Origin: Methylobacterium phyllostachyos
Lineage (GTDB): Bacteria > Pseudomonadota > Alphaproteobacteria > Rhizobiales > Beijerinckiaceae
Direction of reading: 5' to 3'
Assembly: GCF_900103445.1 (NCBI RefSeq)
Contig: NZ_FNHS01000013.1
Location: 62,001-126,000, forward strand
DNA: 64,000 nt
Under the pieces are notes generated by a model. It searched no databases and was not told the origin of the DNA. It was given only the letters and a program-made list of their open reading frames with translations. The translations under genes and the position numbers were made by a program. This document shows positions 58,064-64,000 of the stretch, in pieces. Numbering within the stretch: the stretch's first letter is position 1; each line of letters opens with the position of its first letter.

Positions 58064-60259
58064 ATGCCCTCTGTCGCCGAGATCCTGATCCCGCTCGCCC
58101 TCGACACGCCCTACAGTTACGTGGTGCCGGCCGGGCTTGAACTTGCCAACGGCGACGTGGTTCAGGTGCCGCTGGGTCCGCGTGAGATCGTCGGCGTCGT
58201 CTGGGGGCTCACCGAGACCGCGGGCGGCTCGAACCTGCGGCCGGTGACAGGCCGCCTGCCCTACCCGCCCCTGTCGGAGCCGCTGCGCAGCCTCGTCGAC
58301 TGGATCGCCCGCTACACGTTGGCGCCCAAGGGCTCGGCTTTGTCCATGGTGCTGCGCCTGCCCGACGAGGCCAACGCCGCCGAGACCATTCGGGTCGCGG
58401 TCCGCATCACCGACAAGCCCCCGTCCCGTCCGACCGCCGCCCGCACCAAGGTCCTGGCAGTCGCTGCCGATGGCGCGCTGCGCGGCAAGAGCGCGCTCGC
58501 CAAGGAGGCGGGGGTCTCCGTCTCGGTCATCGACGGCCTGATCGACGACGGTGTCCTGGAGACCGTGGCGGTGGAACCCGAGCCGGTCGCCCCGCGGCCC
58601 GATCCCGATTTCCCGCGCACGCCGCTCTCCCCCGCACAGGGCGAGGCGGTCGACGAACTCCTGAAAGGCTTCCCTTGGCACCAGCCTCCCGGCGACACCG
58701 AGGCGCCCGCCGACCTGCGGCCGGTCCTGCTGGAGGGCGTCACCGGATCGGGCAAGACCGAGGTCTATTTCGAGGCGGTGGCGGCCTGCATCCGGGCGGG
58801 TCTCCAGGCGCTGATCCTGATGCCCGAAATCGCGCTCACCGCGCAGTTCCTCGACCGGTTCGCGGCGCGCTTCGGGGTCCGGCCGGCGGCGTGGCATTCC
58901 GGGATCGGCGGCAAGAGGCGGGAGCGGCTGCGGGCCGCGGTCGCCGAGGGCGAGGCTTTGGTGGTAGTCGGCGCCCGCTCCGCCCTGTTCCTGCCCTTCG
59001 CGCGGCTCGGCCTGATCGTGGTCGATGAGGAGCACGAGACCGCCTACAAGCAGGAGGACGGCGTCCATTACCACGCCCGCGACATGGCGGTGGTGCGCGG
59101 GCGCCTCGAAGGCTGCCCGGTGGTGCTGACCTCGGCGACGCCGGCCATCGAGACGCGGGTGAACGCCGCGCGCGATCGCTACCGGCACGTGCTGCTGCCC
59201 GAGCGCTTCGGCGGCCGGAAGATGCCCGACATCGCGGCGATCGACATGCGCCGGGACCAGCCCGAGCGCGGCCGCTTCCTCAGCCCGCCGCTGGTCAACG
59301 CGGTGAAGCACACGCTGGAGCGCGGTGAGCAGGCGCTGCTGTTCCTCAACCGGCGGGGCTACGCGCCGCTGACCCTCTGCCGGGCCTGCGGCCACCGCTA
59401 CCAGTGCAAGAACTGCTCGACCTGGCTCGTGGAGCACCGCTTCCGCCGGGCCCTCGTCTGCCACCAATGCGGCTACGCCGAACGCCGGCCGGAGGCCTGC
59501 ACCGAGTGCGGCACCTTCGATAACCTCACCGCCTGCGGCCCCGGGGTGGAGCGGATCGCCGAGGAGGCGGCCGAGGTCTTTCCGGGCCGGCGCATCGTCG
59601 TGCTGTCGAGCGATTTTCCCGGGGGCGCCGAGCGCCTGCGGCAGGAACTCGACGCGGTGGCGGCCGGCGAGTGCGACGTCGTGATCGGCACGCAGCTCGT
59701 GGCCAAGGGCCACAACTTCCCCTTCCTGACGCTGGTCGGCGTGCTCGACGCCGATATCGGCCTGACCTCGGGCGACCCCCGGGCGGCGGAGCGCACCTTC
59801 CAGCTGCTTCAGCAGGTCACCGGCCGGGCCGGGCGCGGCGAGAAGCCGGGGCGGGCGCTGGTCCAGACCTATCAGCCGGACCATCCGGTGATCGCCGCAT
59901 TGTTATCGGGGGACGCCGAGCGGTTCTACGCGGAGGAGATCCAGGCCCGGGAGGCGGCAGGCCTGCCGCCCTTCGGCCGGCTCGCGGCGCTGATCGTGTC
60001 GGCGAGCGACCGCGCCGTTGCCGAGGCGCACGGGCAGGCGCTCGCCCGCGCGGCCGATCCGCCCGAGGGCGTGATGGTGCTGGGTCCCGCCGAGGCGCCA
60101 CTCGCCCTGGTGCGGGGGCGCTACCGCTTCCGGCTGCTGGTGAAGACCGAGCGCAACGTCGATCTCCAGGGCTATCTGCGCGCCTGGCTCGCCCGGGGGC
60201 CGAAGGTGCGCGGCAATGTCCGGGTCGCGATCGATGTCGACCCGCAGAGCTTTTTGTAG
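58064..60259 (+). CDS. priA: Primosomal protein N' (replication restart helicase)
   Basis: A 731-residue PriA, which reloads the replicative helicase at stalled forks. The N-terminal DNA-binding domain opens AEILIPLALDTPYSYVVPAGL. The helicase core has Walker A GVTGSGKTEVYFEAV near residue 225 and the DEAH-type VVDEEHETAYKQ near 320. Eight zinc-binding cysteines follow in CRACGHRYQCKNC ... CHQCGYAERRPEACTEC near 440-485; then GTQLVAKGHNFPFLTLV and QVTGRAGRGEKPG complete the motor. Full length for the family. Confidence 0.96.
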   Translation: MPSVAEILIPLALDTPYSYVVPAGLELANGDVVQVPLGPREIVGVVWGLTETAGGSNLRPVTGRLPYPPLSEPLRSLVDWIARYTLAPKGSALSMVLRLPDEANAAETIRVAVRITDKPPSRPTAARTKVLAVAADGALRGKSALAKEAGVSVSVIDGLIDDGVLETVAVEPEPVAPRPDPDFPRTPLSPAQGEAVDELLKGFPWHQPPGDTEAPADLRPVLLEGVTGSGKTEVYFEAVAACIRAGLQALILMPEIALTAQFLDRFAARFGVRPAAWHSGIGGKRRERLRAAVAEGEALVVVGARSALFLPFARLGLIVVDEEHETAYKQEDGVHYHARDMAVVRGRLEGCPVVLTSATPAIETRVNAARDRYRHVLLPERFGGRKMPDIAAIDMRRDQPERGRFLSPPLVNAVKHTLERGEQALLFLNRRGYAPLTLCRACGHRYQCKNCSTWLVEHRFRRALVCHQCGYAERRPEACTECGTFDNLTACGPGVERIAEEAAEVFPGRRIVVLSSDFPGGAERLRQELDAVAAGECDVVIGTQLVAKGHNFPFLTLVGVLDADIGLTSGDPRAAERTFQLLQQVTGRAGRGEKPGRALVQTYQPDHPVIAALLSGDAERFYAEEIQAREAAGLPPFGRLAALIVSASDRAVAEAHGQALARAADPPEGVMVLGPAEAPLALVRGRYRFRLLVKTERNVDLQGYLRAWLARGPKVRGNVRVAIDVDPQSFL

Positions 60260-60336
60260 GAGACTCGTCTACACGGGCCGCGGACCCTGGCCGGAGACCG
60301 GTCTTGGGGCGCGGGCGAGTCCCGGAGGAGCGATCA

Positions 60337-60699
60337 GTGCTGACCTACACCAAGACGCCGGATTCGAATGTCGCCGAGATCGTGGTCGACGGGAAGATCA
60401 CCGACGAGGAGATGAACGCGGCGATGACCGCCATGAAGGCCGACCTCGACAAGGGCGGCAAGATCAAGCTGCTGGAGGATATCCGCGCCTTCGAGGGTAT
60501 GGAGCCGGCGGCCTTCTTCAAGGACCCGCGCTTCGGCATCTCGATGATGAAGAGCATCAGCCACGTCGCCCTCGTCACCGACGCGCCCTGGCTGAAGGCG
60601 CTCGCCGAGACCTTCAACTTCGTCTCGCCGACCCAGATCAAGGTGTTCGAGCGCGCCCGCCTCGAAGACGCGCGCAACTGGCTCGCCGCTGCGGCCTGA
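60337..60699 (+). CDS. SpoIIAA-like/STAS-fold protein
   Basis: A 120-residue protein of the SpoIIAA-like (DUF3478, STAS/CRAL-TRIO-like) family. The blocks NVAEIVVDGKITDEEMNAAMTAMKADLDKGGKIKLLEDI and FGISMMKSISHVALVTDAPWLKALAETFNF are typical. Start is a GTG with GGAGGAG six bases upstream. It is soluble; function of the family is not established, though membrane-lipid or stress roles are discussed. It stands alone, converging on the small exported protein gene at 60706. Confidence 0.87.
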   Translation: MLTYTKTPDSNVAEIVVDGKITDEEMNAAMTAMKADLDKGGKIKLLEDIRAFEGMEPAAFFKDPRFGISMMKSISHVALVTDAPWLKALAETFNFVSPTQIKVFERARLEDARNWLAAAA

Positions 60700-60705
60700 G
60701 CGGAC

Positions 60706-61095
60706 TTACTCGGCCTGCGCGGTGCGGGTGTCGCTGCGCCGCGCGGTCCAATGGCCGGAGCAGAGCGACGAAACCTTCCAGGTGCCCGCGCCGGTTCCGG
60801 CCTGAAGCCGGCCCGTTCCGGTGCCGCTCGCCGTCCCGTTGCTGACGCTCAAGCCTACGAGGCCGTCGGCGCCGACATGCCCGTTCACCCGGACGCCGGC
60901 GCTGCCGGACACGAGCTGCACCTGCCCCTCCCGGATGGCGAGGGCGTAGCTGTAACGGGCGTTGCACAGGCCACTCTCGGTCACCAGTTCCACCGACCAC
61001 GTGCCGTTATGCGTGCCGGGTTCCGCGGATGCGGCGGGACAGATCGGCAGGGACAGGCTGGCGGCGAGGGCCGCGAGGGCGACGGGCTTGAGCAT
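60706..61095 (-). CDS. Small exported protein (129 aa)
   Basis: A 129-residue protein with a signal peptide (ALAALAASLSLPICPAASA). The mature part is a beta-rich domain: HNGTWSVELVTESGLCNARYSYALAIREGQVQL ... GRLQAGTGAGTWKVSSLCSGHWTARR, with two Cys likely forming a disulfide. The architecture is common as a small exported protein in Methylobacterium, function unknown. Convergent with the STAS-like gene six bases away. Confidence 0.72.
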   Translation of the reverse strand: MLKPVALAALAASLSLPICPAASAEPGTHNGTWSVELVTESGLCNARYSYALAIREGQVQLVSGSAGVRVNGHVGADGLVGLSVSNGTASGTGTGRLQAGTGAGTWKVSSLCSGHWTARRSDTRTAQAE

Positions 61096-61547
61096 GCAGG
61101 GTCGTCTTTCAGCGATGCGGGTGCCGCACAGGGCGACACGCAGAATCGTCGATCGAGGATGACTCGACGCTGAACGCGCGGCTCGGCAAGATTATGGCCG
61201 GTGGCGATCTCCGGCGAGATCAGATCTTATAGCCAGATCGGACCCGATCGTCGACCCACGACGATCTGATGCTTGACCGTATCCTGCAGGAGCGCTGGGC
61301 GTTGCTTGGTCTCAAGCGGCTGGTCGGATCTGAAAGTTGAGGAACGGCTTTTCCCCTCCCCCTTGTGGGGAGGGGTTAGGGGTGGGACAGGATCGAGCGT
61401 CCTGGTGCCTTCTGCACCACCCCCACCTTCAACTCCTCCCCACAAGGGGGAGGAGAGAAGCCAGCGGCAACCGACAAGGGCAAATCACAGCGGCCCCTCA
61501 GGAGACGCGGCAGGCGCTATTCATCTCCCCCCAGACCCCCGGCGGCC
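61096..61547. other. Intergenic region with palindromic repeat
   Basis: 452 bases between two minus-strand genes. The promoter of the exported protein gene should lie at its left end. The second copy of the palindromic repeat family 1 occupies 61350-61458. The rest, 61100-61345 and 61460-61547, holds no gene I recognise. Confidence 0.5.
61350..61458 (+). repeat. Palindromic repeat element, family 1, intergenic copy
   Basis: Same organisation as the copy inside the acylase gene at 401-516. The left end is CTCCCCCTTGTGGGGAG and the right end CTCCCCACAAGGGGGAG, which are reverse complements, with CACCACCCCCACCT near the right. The right third is nearly identical in the two copies; the central 25 bases differ. 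The whole can fold into one long stem with a variable loop. It lies upstream of the Trm112 gene on the opposite strand. Confidence 0.8.
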
Positions 61548-61754
61548 TCAATCCACCAGCGGCCGCGCTTCCTCGGGCAGCATGATCGGGATGCCGTCGC
61601 GGATCGGGTAGGCGAGCTTGGCCGAGCGGCTGATCAGCTCCTGGCGGGCGGAATCGTATTCCAGCGTGCCCTTGGTCAGCGGGCAGACCAGGATCTCCAG
61701 GAGCTTCGGGTCGACGCGGGTCGCCTCGACGGGGGCTGTCAGCTCGTTGCTCAT
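61548..61754 (-). CDS. Trm112 family protein
   Basis: A 68-residue protein, VDPKLLEILVCPLTKGTLEYDS followed by LAYPIRDGIPIMLPEEAR: the bacterial Trm112/YcaR zinc-ribbon-like family. The bacterial members usually keep only one of the zinc cysteines, as here. In eukaryotes Trm112 activates methyltransferases; in bacteria a partner role is likely but not fixed. It lies 12 bases downstream of the LON-domain gene and is probably in its operon with the CnoX-like gene. Confidence 0.92.
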   Translation of the reverse strand: MSNELTAPVEATRVDPKLLEILVCPLTKGTLEYDSARQELISRSAKLAYPIRDGIPIMLPEEARPLVD

Positions 61755-61766
61755 CGTGCCTGAAAC

Positions 61767-62432
61767 CTACTGCATCGTCGATTCGGGGCCTGCGCCGCGA
61801 ACCAGTTCCATCTGGGTGACCGCGATCAGGATCTCCGCCCGGGTCTTCAGGTCGGGGGCCTCCAGCATCGCCTGCTTCTCACGGACGCCGAACGGGCTCA
61901 TCATGCAGAGGGCGTTGACCAGCGCCTCATCCGGCGCCTCGTCGATCCCCGCCCAATCCACCTTGAGGTCGTTCGACTCCACGAAGTCGCGCAGCGCTTT
62001 GAGTACGCCCGCGCGGTCGACATGCTCCTCGCCCGCGCGGGGCGCGAAGTCCACCGCGAAGGCGTCGTAGGAGACGTGGCAGCGCCGGTACAGACTGGCC
62101 GAGGCCAATTCGCTCTCGACCCGGAACCGGCTGATCCCGGTGAGCGAGATCAGGTAACGGCCGTCGCCGGTCTCGGCGTATTGCGTGATCCGGCCGGCGC
62201 AGCCGACGCGGTAGAGCTTCGGGTTCGCGGCGCCCGCGCCCTCCGGATCCGGCTGGATCATCCCGATGACCCGGTCGGTGCGCATCGCATCGTCGATCAT
62301 CGCCAGATAGCGCGGCTCGAAGATGTTGAGCGGCATCTGCCCCCGCGGCAGCAGCAGCGCACCCGATAGGGGAAAGACCGGGATCACGGCAGGGCAATCG
62401 GCCGGCCCCTTGTAGCTCGCATGGGTGCTCAT
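61767..62432 (-). CDS. LON peptidase substrate-binding domain protein
   Basis: A 221-residue protein consisting of the N-terminal substrate-binding domain of Lon protease without the ATPase or protease parts. Blocks include VIPVFPLSGALLLPRGQMPLNIFEPRYLAMIDDAMRTDRVIGMIQP, YRVGCAGRITQYAETGDGRYLISLTGISRF and a helical C-terminus (ALRDFVESNDLKVDWAGIDEAPDEALVNALCM). These stand-alone domains occur widely in alphaproteobacteria beside trm112 and a thioredoxin-like gene, as here. Role presumed in protein quality control. Confidence 0.93.
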   Translation of the reverse strand: MSTHASYKGPADCPAVIPVFPLSGALLLPRGQMPLNIFEPRYLAMIDDAMRTDRVIGMIQPDPEGAGAANPKLYRVGCAGRITQYAETGDGRYLISLTGISRFRVESELASASLYRRCHVSYDAFAVDFAPRAGEEHVDRAGVLKALRDFVESNDLKVDWAGIDEAPDEALVNALCMMSPFGVREKQAMLEAPDLKTRAEILIAVTQMELVRGAGPESTMQ

Positions 62433-62481
62433 GGCGCCTCCCAGAGGGGCGGACGGGTAGGCCGGAGCGCGCCCCGGCGCC

Positions 62482-63396
62482 TCACGAGAACAGAAGCGCC
62501 GAGAGCTTGCGTCGCCCGCGGATCGTGTCCGGATCCATCACGCCCCAGGCCTCGAAGAATTGCAGGAGCTGCTTGCGCGCTCCGTCGTCGTTCCAGTCCT
62601 TGTCGCGCCTGCGCAGCTCGATCAGATGATCGACAGCCTGCCCGCGCTCGCCGTGGGCGGCCAGCGCCAGGGCAAGGTCGAACCGGGCCTGGTGGGCGTC
62701 CGGATCGGCCTCGACCGCCCGCTGAAGGCCGGCGAGATCGCCGAGCGAGGCGGCCTGCTCGGCAAGCTCCAGGGCGGCGCGGATGCCAGCCAGCGCCGGG
62801 TCATTGGCCTTTGCCTCCGGAACCATAGCCAGCACACGCTTGGCGTTCTCGACCTCGCCGGCATCGAGCTGCATCTTGGCGAGGCCGGCCAGGGCCGGGA
62901 CGTTGTCGGGCTGCTGCTCCAGGATCGCCGCGTAGATCTCGGAGGCGCCCGCGAGGTCGCCCTCCTCGATCAGGGCGGTCGCGTCCGCGAGTGCGGCCTC
63001 GATCGGATCCTGGACCGGCCCGGCCACGCGCCCGATCAGCTCCTTGATCTGGCTCTCCGGTACCGCGCCCATGAAGCCGTCGACCGGCTGTCCCTTCTGG
63101 AAGACGATTACCGCGGGAATCGACTGGATGCCGAGCTGGCCCGCGATCGACGGATGCTCGTCGATGTTCATCTTCACCAGGGCGACCGCGCCCGCAGCCT
63201 CCTTGACGACCTTCTCCAGGACCGGCGTGAGCTGCTTGCAGGGGCCGCACCAGGGCGCCCAGAAGTCGACCAGAACGGGCCGATGCATCGACTCAGCGAG
63301 CACATCCTGACGGAAGCTCGCGGTGGTCGTGTCCTTGATCAGGGAGCCGGTGTCGATGGCCGGCGGCGTGCCTCCGGCAAGGGTGTCGTTGAGCAT
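62482..63396 (-). CDS. CnoX/YbbN-like thioredoxin with TPR region
   Basis: A 304-residue protein: an N-terminal thioredoxin domain with the active site WCGPCKQ (Cys50, Cys53) and FQKGQPVDGFMGAVPES, followed by about 150 residues of tetratricopeptide-like helices (GDLAGASEIYAAILEQQPDNVPALAGLAKMQLDAGEVENAKRVLAM read in pieces). This is the layout of CnoX (YbbN), a redox holdase chaperone that hands clients to GroEL and DnaK. E. coli CnoX has a degenerate active site, whereas the full CxxC here suggests thiol-disulfide activity. It heads a probable operon with the LON-domain and Trm112 genes. Confidence 0.92.
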   Translation of the reverse strand: MLNDTLAGGTPPAIDTGSLIKDTTTASFRQDVLAESMHRPVLVDFWAPWCGPCKQLTPVLEKVVKEAAGAVALVKMNIDEHPSIAGQLGIQSIPAVIVFQKGQPVDGFMGAVPESQIKELIGRVAGPVQDPIEAALADATALIEEGDLAGASEIYAAILEQQPDNVPALAGLAKMQLDAGEVENAKRVLAMVPEAKANDPALAGIRAALELAEQAASLGDLAGLQRAVEADPDAHQARFDLALALAAHGERGQAVDHLIELRRRDKDWNDDGARKQLLQFFEAWGVMDPDTIRGRRKLSALLFS

Positions 63397-63480
63397 CGGT
63401 CTGGCTTCGGAACCTTTTTGCTGGAGCCGCTTAAATGGGGCTTCCGAGGCCGTCTGACCAGTCCGGACTCGCCGCTCTCC

Positions 63481-63948
63481 TCAGCGGGCCGGCGTGGCGG
63501 CCGGAGCGCCCGCAGCAGCTTTGGTGGCGGTCACGAAGGTTCCCGCGAAGGCGCGCCCGTCGGCCGCGCTCGCCTCGCAGGTGATCGCCGTGCGCCCCGG
63601 TTCCGGTGTGGAGAACCGGCAGGCGCCGATCGCCAGGGTCGGGGCGGCGTCCTTGCCGATGCTCACGACGTTGATCGGCTGGAGCGGGTCGGTCTCCTCG
63701 GTCGCCTCCTGCTGGGCGCCGTTGCCGCTGAAGCTGATAACCTGGCCGTCCGTCGTCGTGAAATCGAAGCTGGTGCGGTTGCGGCTGACGGCGTTGGTCA
63801 GGACCTTGCTGCAGGACGCGCTCAGATCCTGCGTGCCGATCACGAGCTTCTCGCAGGTCCCTTCGAGCCGCAGCGCCGCCTGGGCACGCGCGGAGGTGGG
63901 CAGGCTGACGAGGGCGCAGAACAGGGCAAGGCGCAGACGAGTCGTCAT
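63481..63948 (-). CDS. Small exported protein (155 aa)
   Basis: A 155-residue protein with a signal peptide (LALFCALVSLPTSARA, cleavage before QAALR). The mature domain has four Cys in positions suited to disulfides (GTCEKL, SASCSKV, IGACRFS, ITCEAS) and many Thr/Ser/Gly, with a low-complexity Ala/Pro end. It looks like a periplasmic beta-sandwich protein of unknown function conserved in this family. It is separate from the CnoX operon, 84 bases upstream of it on the same strand. Confidence 0.7.
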   Translation of the reverse strand: MTTRLRLALFCALVSLPTSARAQAALRLEGTCEKLVIGTQDLSASCSKVLTNAVSRNRTSFDFTTTDGQVISFSGNGAQQEATEETDPLQPINVVSIGKDAAPTLAIGACRFSTPEPGRTAITCEASAADGRAFAGTFVTATKAAAGAPAATPAR

Positions 63949-64000
63949 GGCGTTTGGGGCATCCTCCGGTTGCAGGCCGAATTAGGCCTCGCAGGGCGGA

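Noticed and set aside
56774..59884. 1036-codon minus-strand frame opposite the MFS and priA genes
   Set aside because: priA and the MFS transporter are unmistakable on the other strand; this is a GC-bias shadow.

Overview
The window is 64 kb of high-GC, densely packed chromosome from an alphaproteobacterium. It is most likely a Methylobacteriaceae (Methylobacterium/Methylorubrum-type) member of the Hyphomicrobiales. This is inferred from gene content: an ECF sigma factor paired with an NrsF-type (DUF1109) anti-sigma factor, DUF1254/DUF1214 neighbours, DUF2093, DUF6894, an ATP12 chaperone, an APP1-type DUF2183 protein, and glycine/proline-rich GC-biased proteins. No rRNA, tRNA, CRISPR array, complete insertion sequence or prophage was recognised. 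Most of the window is ordinary housekeeping and accessory metabolism; the unusual material is mainly in the non-coding DNA and around 39.4-41.8 kb.

Layout. 0-5 kb: a hydrolase group (cut-off penicillin acylase, M81/MlrC peptidase, M20 peptidase, amidase-signature enzyme) that looks like uptake or turnover of unusual peptides or amides. 5-7 kb: a metallophosphoesterase and a ferritin-less VIT1/CCC1-type membrane protein with a possible Irr (iron) box. 7.3-10.4 kb: a lipid A/Kdo block in which an LPLAT-like protein, waaA and lpxK overlap end to end. 10.4-13 kb: DUF2093, ribF, and a cheY-cheZ chemotaxis pair. 13.1-16.1 kb: creatininase, DUF1223, ECF sigma factor and NrsF. 16.1-16.25 kb: an array of six hairpins. 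16.2-20.6 kb: a YcgN-type protein, a class A penicillin-binding protein and a DUF1214/DUF1254 pair. 20.9-30.9 kb: MipA/OmpV, a reductase-like SDR, a lipoprotein, glutathione synthase, a CPA1 antiporter, a gamma-glutamyltransferase-like enzyme, a methyltransferase and OsmC. 31-33.5 kb: divergent bioF and bioA. 33.6-35.7 kb: regulators and a VOC protein.

35.8-39.9 kb: a TonB-dependent receptor and a PepSY-TM protein, overlapping by 7 bp, lie downstream of a cobalamin riboswitch. This argues that the receptor, which looks like a siderophore receptor by family, takes up a corrinoid or is otherwise B12-controlled. 39.9-41.8 kb: a locally AT-rich stretch with two HigA-like DNA-binding proteins, no recognisable HigB toxin, and a nested palindrome upstream.

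42-49 kb: an RluC-type pseudouridine synthase, a HAD phosphatase, an ATP12 chaperone, glutathione peroxidase, a YkgJ protein and a class III aminotransferase. 49-51.5 kb: a divergent LysR/MFS pair with a 9-bp inverted repeat between them. 51.5-64 kb: a CNNM/CorC protein, an unrecognised 537-residue exported protein, DUF3775, an APP1-domain protein, an MFS transporter, priA, a STAS-like protein, Trm112, a LON-domain protein, a CnoX-like thioredoxin and small exported proteins.

Two dispersed repeat families are visible. One copy of the first is spliced in frame into the penicillin acylase gene, with a sibling in an intergenic region 61 kb away. I found no self-contained new defence or secretion system. 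The best leads are the in-frame palindromic insert, the riboswitch-controlled receptor operon, the orphan HigA pair, the mirror-symmetric hairpin array, and the CheZ protein with a FliM-like CheY-binding tail.
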